Positions 6,739-15,210 of a stretch of 64,000 bases of DNA are shown here, piece by piece. Position numbers and translations under genes: made by a program. The stretch is from NCBI GenBank assembly GCA_036823295.1, contig DAISGD010000004.1:1-64000 (forward strand). The letters run 5' to 3'. The stretch comes from UBA4742 sp002403895. Lineage in GTDB: Bacteria > Actinomycetota > Acidimicrobiia > Acidimicrobiales > Acidimicrobilacustridaceae. The notes under the pieces were generated by a model. That model saw only the letters and a list, made by a program, of their open reading frames with translations, made no database searches and was not told where the DNA came from. The first letter of the stretch is position 1. Each line of letters starts with the position of its first letter.

Positions 6739-8778
6739 GTGCCCGAGGCCATCGACCCCGCGGAGCGTGTGGAGCATCTCCGAGAGCGCATTCGCTACTA
6801 CAACAAGCTCTACTACGAGTTCGACGCGCCCGAGATCCCCGACGGCGAGTGGGACGCCATGATGCGCGAGCTCCTCGCCCTCGAAGAGGAGTTTCCCGAC
6901 CTCATCACCCCCGATTCGCCCAGCCGTCAGATCGGCGGCGCCCCATCGACCACCTTCGATCCCGTGGTGCACGCCGTGGCGATGATGTCACTGGACAACG
7001 CCGTGAACGCCGAGGAGCTGACGGCGTGGGGCGCCCGGCTCACGCGGCGCATGGCCGAGCTGGGCGACGCCGTGGAAGCTGTCGAGTTCGTGTGCGAGCT
7101 CAAGATCGACGGCCTGGCCGTGTCGATCCGCTACGAGAACGGACGCTTGGCCCAGGCCGCCACCCGGGGCGACGGCCGCACCGGCGAAGACGTCACCGCC
7201 AACGTGCGCACCATCGACGTGCTGCCCGAGCGCTTGGCCGCCGGCGCCCCCGACGTGCTCGAGGTGCGAGGTGAGATCTACCTGCCCGTCGCCACATTCG
7301 ACCAGCTCAACCGCGATCTGGTCGAAGCCGGCCAGCGTGCCTACGTGAACCCCCGCAACACGGCAGCCGGCTCCCTGCGCCAGAAGGACCCGGCCATCAC
7401 CGCCTCGCGCCAGCTGAAGTTCTGGACGTATCAGGTGGGCCACGTCGAAGGTGGCCCCGACCTGAGCTCCCATTCCGAGATGCTGGCCTGGCTCGCCGAT
7501 CTGGGCTTTCCGGTCAACCCCGAGATCCGTCGCCTGGCGAGCCTCGACGAGGTGTATGCCACGTGTCTGCACTGGCAAGAGCACCGTCACGATCTGCCCT
7601 ATGAGATCGACGGGGTGGTGGTGAAGGTCGACGACCTCGCCTTGCGCAACGAGCTGGGTTCCACCACCAAGGCGCCCCGGTGGGCCATTGCCTTCAAGTT
7701 CCCGCCGGAGGAACGCACCACCAAGCTGCGCGACATCATGGTCAGCATCGGGCGCACCGGTCGGGCCACCCCGTTCGCCGTGCTGGAGCCGGTCTTCGTC
7801 AGCGGCAGCACCGTGGGCATGGCCACCCTCCACAACCAGGACCAGGTGAAGGCCAAGGACGTGCGCCCCGGTGACACGGTCATCGTGCGCAAGGCCGGCG
7901 ACGTGATCCCCGAGGTGGTCGGCCCGGTCCTGGCCGAGCGGCCCGAGGGGTTGGGCGAATGGGTGTTCCCCACCGACTGCCCGGTGTGTGGCACCCCACT
8001 GGTGCGGCCCGAGGGTGAGGCCGACCACCGCTGCCCCAACGAGTTCTGCCCGGCCCGGGTGGCCGGCACCATCGCCCACTTCGGCGGGCGCGGCGCCATG
8101 GACATCGAGGGGTTCGGCGAGCAGCGGGTACAGCTGTTCCAATCCATGGGGATGCTGGCCGACGTGGCCGACGTCTACCGCCTCGACTGGAACCGGCTGC
8201 GCCTGCTCGAGGGCTTCGGCGAGACGTCCATCGCCAATCTGCGGGCTGCCATCGAGGCGTCCAAACAGCGGCCGCTGGCCAACTTGTTGGTGGGGCTCAA
8301 CATTCGCCACGTGGGCGGCGCCGGCGCTGAGGTGCTGGCCCGGGCCTTCGGTCACATCGATCGCATCATGGCCGCGTCGGCCGACGAGCTGGCCGCCGTC
8401 GAGGGCATCGGGCCCACCATCGCCCAGAGCGTGCACGACTGGTTCGCCCTTCCCGCCAACCGGGTCATCATCGACAAGCTGCGCGAGTCCGGGGTCAACG
8501 TCGAGGGCCCCGACGCGCCCGGCGCACCCCAGACGTTGGCCGGCCTGGCCGTCGTCGTGACCGGCACGCTGACCGGCCACACCCGCGACGGGGCCGAGGC
8601 GGCCATCAAGGCCCGCGGCGGCAAGTCGCCCAGCAGCGTCTCCAAGAAGACCACCGCGGTGGTGGTAGGCGACGGGCCCGGTGCCACCAAAGTGACCAGG
8701 GCCGAAGAGCTCGGGGTGCCCATCCTCGATGAAGCCGGCTTCGAACACCTGCTGAGCACCGGAGAGCTGCCCTCATGA
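6739..8778 (+). CDS. ligA: NAD+-dependent DNA ligase LigA
   Basis: A 679-residue (from GTG 6739) essential ligase that seals nicks using NAD+. Domains in order: Ia (RERIRYYNKLYYEFDAPEIP), the nucleotidyltransferase core with the adenylated Lys in CELKIDGLAVS (about residue 122), and the OB fold. A four-cysteine zinc finger follows (CPVCGTPLV then HRCPNEFCPAR), then helix-hairpin-helix repeats (LNIRHVGGAGAEVLAR, AVEGIGPTIAQSVHDW). A C-terminal BRCT domain covers the last 80 residues or so (LAGLAVVVTGTLTGH onward). Length and domain set are complete. The stop overlaps the HAD gene start (ATGA), indicating coupling. Confidence 0.97.
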   Translation: MPEAIDPAERVEHLRERIRYYNKLYYEFDAPEIPDGEWDAMMRELLALEEEFPDLITPDSPSRQIGGAPSTTFDPVVHAVAMMSLDNAVNAEELTAWGARLTRRMAELGDAVEAVEFVCELKIDGLAVSIRYENGRLAQAATRGDGRTGEDVTANVRTIDVLPERLAAGAPDVLEVRGEIYLPVATFDQLNRDLVEAGQRAYVNPRNTAAGSLRQKDPAITASRQLKFWTYQVGHVEGGPDLSSHSEMLAWLADLGFPVNPEIRRLASLDEVYATCLHWQEHRHDLPYEIDGVVVKVDDLALRNELGSTTKAPRWAIAFKFPPEERTTKLRDIMVSIGRTGRATPFAVLEPVFVSGSTVGMATLHNQDQVKAKDVRPGDTVIVRKAGDVIPEVVGPVLAERPEGLGEWVFPTDCPVCGTPLVRPEGEADHRCPNEFCPARVAGTIAHFGGRGAMDIEGFGEQRVQLFQSMGMLADVADVYRLDWNRLRLLEGFGETSIANLRAAIEASKQRPLANLLVGLNIRHVGGAGAEVLARAFGHIDRIMAASADELAAVEGIGPTIAQSVHDWFALPANRVIIDKLRESGVNVEGPDAPGAPQTLAGLAVVVTGTLTGHTRDGAEAAIKARGGKSPSSVSKKTTAVVVGDGPGATKVTRAEELGVPILDEAGFEHLLSTGELPS

Positions 8779-9416
8779 GTGACATCGACGCCGTCGTGTT
8801 CGACTTCGGTGGGGTGTTCACGCCGTCGCCGTTCGACGCGGTGCGCGCCGTCGGCGAGTCGGCCGGTCTCGATGCCGACCAGGCCATGGCGTTTGTCTTC
8901 GGGGCCTATGACCGCGACACCGATCATCCCTGGCACCGGGCCGAGCGGGGCGAGCTGAGCCTGGACGACACCCGCAACCAGATCCGCGACCAGGCCCGGC
9001 TCCTGGGCCTCGAGCTCGATCTGTACGACGTGCTGGCGGCCATGAGCGGCACCGCCGTACGCGACGACATGGTCGAGCGTTCCTGGGCCCTCAAGACTGC
9101 CGGTCACCGCCTGGCCATGATCACCAACAACGTGGTCGAGTTCCGCGAGTTCTGGCGGGCCATGCTTCCCCTCGACGAGTTGTTCGACGTGGTCATCGAC
9201 TCGAGCGAGGTGGGCATGCGCAAGCCCGACCCGCGCATCTTTCGCCTGGCCCTCGAATCGCTGGGTGGCATCGACCCGGCCCGGTCGGTGTTCCTCGACG
9301 ACTACCCGGGCAACGTGGTGGCGGCCGAGGCGGTGGGCATGCACGCCATCCTGGTCGAGACCGACTACCAGCCGGCCATCGCTCGGCTCAACCTGCTCGT
9401 CGGTTCGGACGGCTGA
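8775..9416 (+). CDS. HAD-superfamily hydrolase (subfamily IA)
   Basis: A 213-residue haloacid-dehalogenase-like protein. Motif I is FDFGGVFTP, with nucleophile Asp10 and Gly at the +2 position where many phosphatases have Asp; the FDxG form is known in YihX-type sugar phosphatases. Motif II is AMITNNV, motif III Lys is in GMRKPDPRIF, and motif IV is VFLDDYPGNVVAAEAVGM. A helical cap lies between motifs I and II. It is coupled to ligA by a 4-bp overlap. A small phosphorylated metabolite is the likely substrate, but which one cannot be read from the sequence. Confidence 0.85.
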   Translation: MSDIDAVVFDFGGVFTPSPFDAVRAVGESAGLDADQAMAFVFGAYDRDTDHPWHRAERGELSLDDTRNQIRDQARLLGLELDLYDVLAAMSGTAVRDDMVERSWALKTAGHRLAMITNNVVEFREFWRAMLPLDELFDVVIDSSEVGMRKPDPRIFRLALESLGGIDPARSVFLDDYPGNVVAAEAVGMHAILVETDYQPAIARLNLLVGSDG

Positions 9417-9905
9417 TCAAACTACTGAGAAGCACCACGTCCGCAGCGTCGACTGGCTGGGGCCGGTGTCGTAGCTCCAGTACGTGGCGGTCACGCACGT
9501 CGGGACGCTGGCATCCCACTTCTCGAACACCTTGCCCGCCCCGGGCTGGAACAGCACCTGGCTGAAGGCGACGATGTGGTCGGTCTGGTCATCGGGGATG
9601 GCTATGCCGTTGACCGACAGCGAGGCGTTGTAGCCGTCGGCCAGGTCGATGCCCACCTGGGTCTGCTGGGGGACCTTGCTGGCCTCGGCCGGGATGAGCT
9701 GTTGGACGACGCCGTTGTCCAGGTTGGCCGAGCTCTCGCTGGTCAGGCGGGTGACGGCGTACACCCCGCCGGCAGCGATGAGCAGTAACGCCACCAGCCC
9801 GATCCGCACCACAACCGGGATCTGTCCCCACACCCCGGGGACCCGGGTCGGAGGGCGGGGCGAACCCTCGTCCATGGGCTCCAGCGGGGTATCGGTGTCG
9901 GACAC
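9417..9905 (-). CDS. Hypothetical single-pass membrane protein with extracytoplasmic domain
   Basis: A 162-residue protein with a short, acidic and Pro-rich cytoplasmic N-terminus. One transmembrane helix follows (VVVRIGLVALLLIAAGGVYAV, about residues 31-51), and then an outside domain of about 110 residues with two cysteines (VPTCVTATYW and LRTWCFSVV) that could form a disulfide. I do not recognise the family. GTG 9905 is preceded by TAAGAT exactly 6 nt upstream. It is divergent from the PASTA kinase gene, and its stop codon abuts that of the HAD gene, so a cell-envelope role is only a guess from context. Confidence 0.6.
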   Translation of the reverse strand: MSDTDTPLEPMDEGSPRPPTRVPGVWGQIPVVVRIGLVALLLIAAGGVYAVTRLTSESSANLDNGVVQQLIPAEASKVPQQTQVGIDLADGYNASLSVNGIAIPDDQTDHIVAFSQVLFQPGAGKVFEKWDASVPTCVTATYWSYDTGPSQSTLRTWCFSVV

Positions 9906-9911
9906 CCCCGC

Positions 9912-9917
9912 ATCTTA
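9912..9917 (-). promoter_or_regulatory. -10-like box TAAGAT for the membrane protein gene
   Basis: Read on the minus strand, TAAGAT ends 6 nt before GTG 9905, consistent with a leaderless transcript. Pattern-based. Confidence 0.35.
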
Positions 9918-9951
9918 CGGTCGGTGGCTCAAATGACAGTGGGGTAACTAC

Positions 9952-9957
9952 TACCCT
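9952..9957 (+). promoter_or_regulatory. -10-like box TACCCT for the kinase gene
   Basis: TACCCT ends 6 nt before GTG 9964 with no Shine-Dalgarno sequence between; a probable leaderless start. Pattern-based. Confidence 0.35.
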
Positions 9958-9963
9958 GTCGCC

Positions 9964-11895
9964 GTGGCCCTGCCCCGGATGATCGACCGCGTCGGTCAGG
10001 TGCTGTCCGAGCGCTATCGCCTCTTGGCGCCCATCGGGACGGGCGCGTCCGCGTCCGTGTACCTGGCCGATGACGTCACGTTGCGCCGGCGGGTGGCGGT
10101 CAAGATCCTCCACGACGCCCTGGCCGGCGACGAAGCCTTTCTGCGCCGGTTCCGGGCCGAGGCCCAGGCGGCGGCCGCCCTCAACCACCCCCACATCATG
10201 TCGGTGTTCGACTGGGGTCACGACGACGTGCCCTTCCTGGTCACCGAGTACCTGGGGGGCGGCAGCCTGCGCACCATGCTCGACCACGGGCGCCTACTCA
10301 CCCCGGCCCAGACCCTCATGGTGGGGCTCGAAGCCGCCCGGGGGCTGGACTACGCCCACCGCCGCGGCTTCGTGCACCGCGACATCAAGCCGGCCAACCT
10401 GCTGTTCGACGAGGAGGCCCGCCTGCGCATCGCCGACTTCGGCCTGGCCCGGGCCCTGGCCGAAGCGGCGTGGACCGAGCCCCACGGCGCGGTGCTGGGC
10501 ACGGCTCGCTACGCCTCACCCGAACAGGCCCGGGGCGAGACCCTCGACGGTCGCAGCGACGTGTACTCGCTCGCCCTGGTCATGATCGAGGCAGCCACCG
10601 GCAGCGTTCCCTTTGCGGCCGACACCACCATCGGCACGCTCATGGCCCGCGTCGATCAGCCTGTCACCGTCTCGGAATCCTTGGGACCCCTGCGTGCTCC
10701 GCTGGAAGCCGCGGGTCAACCTCGCCCCGCCGATCGCCCCGACTCCGCCGCCTTCACCCGCCTGCTCATGGCCGCCGCCGAAGATTTCGACCGGCCCGAG
10801 CCGCTCGTCCTGGCCGGCGCCATGGTGCACGACCACGACGTGCTGGCCGACCGTGATCCCACGGTCATGCTTCGCCCGCCGGCGGGGTCGAGCGACGCGG
10901 AGCCCGACATCATGAACGCCCCGCCGGGCACGGTCATGGACGGCATCCGGGTCATTCCCGACGAGCCGGTGATCGACCTCACCGACACCAAGATCGACGA
11001 GGCACCCAAGCGCCATCGGGGCCGCACGGTGGTGCTGGCCGTGCTGTTGGTCCTGGCCCTGGCCGGGGCCGGCGCCTACTGGTACTACGAGATCCGGGTG
11101 CCGTCCTTCGCGGTGCCGACGCTGGTGAACACCAACACCGCCACGCTCGACACCGCCATCAGCGGGACCGACTGGAACGTGCAGCCCACGTCGCAGTACC
11201 AGGACCTCACCACCCCGGGCGACATCCTGGCCCAGGACCCGGCCCCCGGTAGCCAACTGGCTCGCGGTGGGGTCCTGAACCTCACCGTGTCCCTCGGTCC
11301 GCCCCCAGTGACCGTGCCGGTGGGCCTGGCCAACCAGACCTTGGCCGTGGCCACCGCCGAGCTGACCGCGGCCGGACTCACCGTGGGCAACGTGACCCGG
11401 CAGTTCGACGAGAGGGTGGCGGCCGAATCGGTCATCTCGGTGGCGCCCGGCGTCGGCGCTCAGGCCCCCAAGGGATCGGGCGTGCCGCTGGTGGTGTCCG
11501 ACGGGCCCCAGCCGAGGGTTGTCCCGGCCGGGCTGGTGGGTCTCACCCAGGACCAGGCCACCGCCAAGCTCAGGGAGCTGGGCCTCCAGGTGGCAGCGAC
11601 GCCGACTCCCAGCGAGACCGTCCCGGCTGGCCAGGTCATGGACCTCACACCGGCCGCGGGCGTCCAGGTGGCCCGCGATTCGACGGTCACCCTGATCGTG
11701 TCCAGCGGGCAGCCCATGGTGACCGTGCCCGACGTCTCCAAGCGGTCGGTCACCGACGCGGCCAACGCTCTGCAGGGGGTGGGTCTCACCGTCAGCGGCA
11801 CCCAGGGCAACCCCCTGGGGACGGTGAAGGGCACCAACCCGGCGGCGGGGACCTCGGTGCGCAAAGGCACCGCCGTCCTGCTGATCATCGGCTGA
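9964..11895 (+). CDS. PknB-type Ser/Thr protein kinase with PASTA repeats
   Basis: A 643-residue receptor-like kinase. The kinase domain spans about residues 18-280: IGTGASASVYLA (Gly-rich loop), VAVKIL (ATP-binding Lys), HRDIKPANLLF (catalytic loop), IADFGLA (Mg2+ site) and GTARYASPEQ (activation segment). A juxtamembrane stretch is followed by a transmembrane helix (VVLAVLLVLALAGAGAYWYY, about 357-376). The extracellular part holds four PASTA-like repeats, starting near SFAVPTLVN, VTVPVGLAN, RVVPAGLVG and VTVPDVSKR. PASTA domains bind peptidoglycan fragments, so the protein probably senses cell-wall state and controls growth. It stands alone here, not in the usual pbpA-rodA-pknA-pknB cluster, so it may be an additional paralogue. 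Confidence 0.93.
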   Translation: MALPRMIDRVGQVLSERYRLLAPIGTGASASVYLADDVTLRRRVAVKILHDALAGDEAFLRRFRAEAQAAAALNHPHIMSVFDWGHDDVPFLVTEYLGGGSLRTMLDHGRLLTPAQTLMVGLEAARGLDYAHRRGFVHRDIKPANLLFDEEARLRIADFGLARALAEAAWTEPHGAVLGTARYASPEQARGETLDGRSDVYSLALVMIEAATGSVPFAADTTIGTLMARVDQPVTVSESLGPLRAPLEAAGQPRPADRPDSAAFTRLLMAAAEDFDRPEPLVLAGAMVHDHDVLADRDPTVMLRPPAGSSDAEPDIMNAPPGTVMDGIRVIPDEPVIDLTDTKIDEAPKRHRGRTVVLAVLLVLALAGAGAYWYYEIRVPSFAVPTLVNTNTATLDTAISGTDWNVQPTSQYQDLTTPGDILAQDPAPGSQLARGGVLNLTVSLGPPPVTVPVGLANQTLAVATAELTAAGLTVGNVTRQFDERVAAESVISVAPGVGAQAPKGSGVPLVVSDGPQPRVVPAGLVGLTQDQATAKLRELGLQVAATPTPSETVPAGQVMDLTPAAGVQVARDSTVTLIVSSGQPMVTVPDVSKRSVTDAANALQGVGLTVSGTQGNPLGTVKGTNPAAGTSVRKGTAVLLIIG

Positions 11896-12303
11896 TCAGA
11901 CCGTCATCTCTTTGATCTTCTCGGCCAGGGCGAGGGCGGCTGGGTCGGGCGGGGTCTGCTGCATGGCCATCATCTTCGTCATGTCGCCCTGCACCTTGAT
12001 CTTGCCGGCCATGAACGCCTGCATGCCGGCTTGGGCGTTCTGTTCCACGAAGATGGCCTTGGCCGTGTCGTAGTCGACGGTCACCGTGAGGTCGGGATTC
12101 TCCAGCTCGCCGAGGTCGAGGTTGACCTCGCCTTCGGAAGTGTCCATGTAGGCCCGGATCTCGGCGCCGTCGTTGAAGGGGGCACCGGTGATGATTTGGT
12201 TCATGCGGATGGTGTGAGCCGGGGGGTTCTCCGGCGGACCGGCCTCGTCACGTAGGCGCTTGGCCTCGGTCATCCACTCTTCAGTGAGGAATTCGTAGGG
12301 CAC
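11896..12303 (-). CDS. SCP2 sterol-binding domain protein
   Basis: A 135-residue single-domain protein of the SCP2 (sterol carrier protein 2) superfamily. A hydrophobic pocket is suggested by EVNLDLGELENPDLTVTVDYDTAKAI-type strand and helix alternation, followed by MQAFMAGKIKVQGDMTKMM, the characteristic SCP2 ending. Such proteins bind lipids or acyl-CoAs in actinobacteria. The start is GTG 12303, chosen for a good Shine-Dalgarno (AAGGAG about 6 nt upstream on the minus strand), in contrast to the leaderless-looking neighbours. It converges on the kinase gene with no spacer. The ligand is unknown. Confidence 0.85.
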   Translation of the reverse strand: MPYEFLTEEWMTEAKRLRDEAGPPENPPAHTIRMNQIITGAPFNDGAEIRAYMDTSEGEVNLDLGELENPDLTVTVDYDTAKAIFVEQNAQAGMQAFMAGKIKVQGDMTKMMAMQQTPPDPAALALAEKIKEMTV

Positions 12304-12377
12304 GGGTTGCTCCTTGGCACTAGCCGGCGGCGAGGGTGTCGACCGCGCACCCTAGTCGCGCCAGAAGAGTGCAGGGC

Positions 12378-12383
12378 TAGGGT
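12378..12383 (+). promoter_or_regulatory. -10-like box TAGGGT for the ferredoxin gene
   Basis: TAGGGT ends 7 nt before GTG 12391, which supports this start over the in-frame GTG 12382 inside the box. Pattern-based. Confidence 0.4.
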
Positions 12384-12390
12384 GAGCGCC

Positions 12391-12726
12391 GTGTCCGATG
12401 CTGCCCCCGCGTCGCCGTCCAAGACGCCATCGAATCGAGCCAGCCGGCTTTCCGCCCACGAGCGCAACCCGAAATGGCAGCAGGTGCCGCTGATGATCGA
12501 CATGTCGATCTGCATCAACTGCGACACCTGCATCCGCCATTGCCCGCCCCAGTTCGGCGCCATCTTCAATCACGGCCTCGACGTGATCATCATCCCTGAG
12601 TTGTGCTCCGGCTGCGACAAGTGCCTCGAGCCCTGCCCGGTGGATTGCATCTTCCCCGACCCCGACTGGAAACCCGCCCCCCAGGACTGGTGGGAAGAGC
12701 CGGCGTTCGACGATCCGTACCGCTAA
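12391..12726 (+). CDS. 2[4Fe-4S] ferredoxin-like protein
   Basis: A 111-residue protein with two adjacent four-cysteine cluster motifs: CINCDTCIRHCP near residue 43 and CSGCDKCLEPCP near residue 76. Both have the CxxCxxCxxxCP spacing of bacterial dicluster ferredoxins. About 25 polar residues precede the domain. The C-terminal tail is Trp- and acid-rich (WKPAPQDWWEEPAF) and is not part of the minimal ferredoxin fold. It is likely an electron carrier between soluble redox enzymes; the partner is not adjacent. Its stop overlaps the stop of the convergent fucosidase gene by 4 bp. Confidence 0.88.
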   Translation: MSDAAPASPSKTPSNRASRLSAHERNPKWQQVPLMIDMSICINCDTCIRHCPPQFGAIFNHGLDVIIIPELCSGCDKCLEPCPVDCIFPDPDWKPAPQDWWEEPAFDDPYR

Positions 12727-14183
12727 GCCTCGGCCTCGATGTGGTCGAGGGCCACGGCCACCGGTACGCCGGGCTCCAGCGGCTCGTCGAGCGTGACCCG
12801 CAGGCCTCGTGTCTGTGGCTCGAAGCTCAGGGGGCCGCCGCCGACCCGGCGTACCGCGGTCCTCGGCGTGGCCCGCACCTCGGCCAGGGTCAGCTCGGTG
12901 GCGCCGTCACCTCGCACGAGGGCGAACACGGTGGTGTCGCGGGCGGTGTAGCGCACCTCGAACGCCGTCCCGTTCTCTGTCCCGCTACCGGCGGGATGGA
13001 CGTAGGGCCGGGTGGCGAACAGGGCCTCGCCCACCTCGCCGGTGAACTGGCCCAGCCAGGCCAGGCGCCGGAGCTGGGTGTCGGCGATGGTGGCGTCCTC
13101 CCCCCGCGGTCCGACGTTCAACAACAGGTTGCCCCCCTTGGCGGTGATGTCGGCGAGCGACCACACCAGTTCGTCGCGGGCCAAGAAGAACTCCTCGCTC
13201 GAGGCCCGGTTGTGGCCGAAACTGCGGTCGATGCCGCGCACGCATTCCCATGGCGTCGGTTGCACCGTGTCGAACACGGTGTACTCGGGCGTGCGCACGT
13301 CGAACATGGGCGGCTTGGGCGGCACGATGCCCCGGTCGGCCTTGGCGGAGCGGGCCGCGACACGGTCCAGGACCATGCGGGCCGGCTTCGTCTTGGCCGC
13401 CTCCCACACCGGTGACCACGGCATGAACCGGTCGTTGACCACCCCGTCGGGCACGGCCGCGTAGTACTCGAGCAACAACCCGGCCAGGCGGGCGGCGCTG
13501 GCCGGCCACGAGATGTCGTTCCACAGCACGCTGGGTCGGTAGCGGGCGATCAACTCGCGCACGTGAGCCTCGGCGTAGCCGACGTAGTCGCCCCGCGGCT
13601 GGGCGGGGAGCAGGTCGCTGAACGTGCCGATGGGATGGTCGTTGAACGTCCAGTCCAGGCCGCCGGAGTAGTAGACGCCGAAGCGCAACCCCCGGGCGCG
13701 GACCGCCTTGGCCAGCTCGCCGACAACGTCGCGCTCGGAGTGGAAGCCGGGCCGGTGGGGGTTGGGCACCTCGGTGGGCCACAGGCAGTAGCCGTCGTGG
13801 TGTTTCGTGACCAACACGACGTAGCGGGCGCCGGTGGCGGCGAAGCGAGCGGCCCACTCGTCGGGATCCCACGAGGCGAGCCCCGCCTCCCAATCGGCAG
13901 CGAAGTCGTGGTAGTCCCGCGTTCCGTAGACGTCGGCGTGGTGGCGCGCCGCCGGGCTCTCGGGGAAGCGCAGCGAGTTCTCGTACCACTCGCTATAGGG
14001 CGACCAGGCCATGGCGTGCGGGTCGCGACGGGCCAGCAGCTCACCGATCTCGGCGTCCACCGGGGCGAAGGCCGGCACCGACGCTGGCGTCCAGTGCACG
14101 AAGATGCCGAGCTTGGCGTCGCGCCACCACGCCGGCACCTGGTGACGGCGGACGGATCGGATGAGCTCGCGGTCAGACGCCAT
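12723..14183 (-). CDS. Alpha-L-fucosidase (glycoside hydrolase family 29)
   Basis: A 486-residue GH29 enzyme. WWRDAKLGIFVHWTPASVPAF near the start is the family hallmark, followed by SEWYENSLRFP, TGARYVVLVTKHHDGYCLW and LRFGVYYSGGLDW. VLWNDISWP contains the Asp expected to be the catalytic nucleophile. LVWSLADITAKGGNLLLNVGP is the conserved end of the barrel, and a C-terminal beta-sandwich follows. No signal peptide is seen, so it is probably cytoplasmic and acts on imported fucosylated oligosaccharides or glycosides. ATG 14183 lies within the last 11 bp of the upstream YceH-nitrobindin fusion gene, so the two are cotranscribed. The functional link between them is not obvious. Confidence 0.92.
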   Translation of the reverse strand: MASDRELIRSVRRHQVPAWWRDAKLGIFVHWTPASVPAFAPVDAEIGELLARRDPHAMAWSPYSEWYENSLRFPESPAARHHADVYGTRDYHDFAADWEAGLASWDPDEWAARFAATGARYVVLVTKHHDGYCLWPTEVPNPHRPGFHSERDVVGELAKAVRARGLRFGVYYSGGLDWTFNDHPIGTFSDLLPAQPRGDYVGYAEAHVRELIARYRPSVLWNDISWPASAARLAGLLLEYYAAVPDGVVNDRFMPWSPVWEAAKTKPARMVLDRVAARSAKADRGIVPPKPPMFDVRTPEYTVFDTVQPTPWECVRGIDRSFGHNRASSEEFFLARDELVWSLADITAKGGNLLLNVGPRGEDATIADTQLRRLAWLGQFTGEVGEALFATRPYVHPAGSGTENGTAFEVRYTARDTTVFALVRGDGATELTLAEVRATPRTAVRRVGGGPLSFEPQTRGLRVTLDEPLEPGVPVAVALDHIEAEA

Positions 14184-15174
14184 GGCGCGTGAGTGTCGCG
14201 TGCAGATGGGGGAGCAGGGGCTGGCCGACCGCGGCCATGTCCAGGTCATAGGTCAGGGTGTCGGCGACGACCCGATAGCGCCGTTCGGTGGCGGTGACCT
14301 GCTTGGCGGTGCTCGTGCCCGCCACCGCGACCGAGGCCAACATCAGCTCGGTCGACTCGCTGGTGGCGTCGACCACGCCCTCGGCCACTTCGACGAGGCC
14401 CGACCCCTGGGCCACCACCAACTCGACATCGCCGGCGCCGACCATGCGCAGAAACCCCGATTCACCGTGCAGGGTGCGGCCGTCGTCGCTGGCCTTGGTG
14501 GCTGAGCGGTACGCCAGGATGGGCTTGCCCGGCACCGGTCGGATCTCGATCTGCTCGGCATAGCCGAAGGCGTCGATGGTCGGGTACGACCCGGCGCCGG
14601 CCCCGGCCCAGCTCCCCACGAAGGCGGCCAGCGGCATGAGCTCGGCCGGAAGGGGGTTCGGCTCGGTCGGCTCTCCGGCCAGGGCGTGGCCCCACCGGCG
14701 TTCCTTCTGGCCCGGGTGGCGAGGGAGGTGGACGACCAGCGGCTCGTCACGCTCGGCCAGATGGGCCAGGGTGGCCTCTACCTCCTCGACTGAGGCGAAC
14801 GGATGGAGCCGGTCGGTGCGGGACCGCAGCTCACCCGACGTCTGCGGACCCCGCAGCGTCAAGACGGTGAGCACCGCCCGCCGGGGAGCGTCGAGCTCCA
14901 GCGCTTCGACCACGGCTTGGCGGTACTTGATGGACCGGGCGCCGTGGCTGGCGTGGACCAACCGGGCCATTCCCGCCGCCCGCAACTCGTCGATGGCCGC
15001 CGTGGCCGCGGCCTCGTCCACCGCCATGACCGGGTCGCGCCCGGTGGTCTGGTTGCACGCCGCCACCAGAGCGTTCATGGTCAGCGGATACGTGGCCGGG
15101 ACCGTGAGCTCCTTTTCCAACAAGGCGCCCAGCACCCGACAAGCGACCGGCGACAAGACCGGCGATGCGTTCAT
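14173..15174 (-). CDS. YceH (DUF480) - nitrobindin (heme-binding FABP-like) fusion protein
   Basis: A 333-residue two-domain protein. Residues 1-170 resemble YceH/DUF480, a tandem winged-helix fold (VACRVLGALLEKELTVP, YPLTMNALVAACNQTTGRDPV, ALDAPR-like linker, VLTVLTLRGPQTSGELRSR). From about residue 178 a nitrobindin/THAP4-like heme-binding beta-barrel follows: LAAFVGSWAGAGAGSYPTI is its signature, and the C-terminal HLHATLTRH carries the His expected to ligate heme. Nitrobindins bind and detoxify NO or peroxynitrite. A DNA-binding-like domain joined to a heme sensor suggests a gas-responsive regulator, which is inference. ATG 15174 is preceded by TACCGT 6 nt upstream. It is the first gene of an operon with the fucosidase. 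Confidence 0.85.
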   Translation of the reverse strand: MNASPVLSPVACRVLGALLEKELTVPATYPLTMNALVAACNQTTGRDPVMAVDEAAATAAIDELRAAGMARLVHASHGARSIKYRQAVVEALELDAPRRAVLTVLTLRGPQTSGELRSRTDRLHPFASVEEVEATLAHLAERDEPLVVHLPRHPGQKERRWGHALAGEPTEPNPLPAELMPLAAFVGSWAGAGAGSYPTIDAFGYAEQIEIRPVPGKPILAYRSATKASDDGRTLHGESGFLRMVGAGDVELVVAQGSGLVEVAEGVVDATSESTELMLASVAVAGTSTAKQVTATERRYRVVADTLTYDLDMAAVGQPLLPHLHATLTRHGV

Positions 15175-15180
15175 GACGAC

Positions 15181-15190
15181 ACGGTAGGTT
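15181..15190. promoter_or_regulatory. Overlapping divergent -10 boxes (YceH-nitrobindin / PhyH)
   Basis: Minus-strand TACCGT (15186-15181) ends 6 nt before ATG 15174. Plus-strand TAGGTT (15185-15190) lies 20 nt before ATG 15211. The boxes share the central TA. The adjacent GTTCGAAC (15188-15195) is an 8-bp palindrome that could bind a regulator. Confidence 0.4.
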
Positions 15191-15210
15191 CGAACAGGCA
15201 CACTCGCGGC

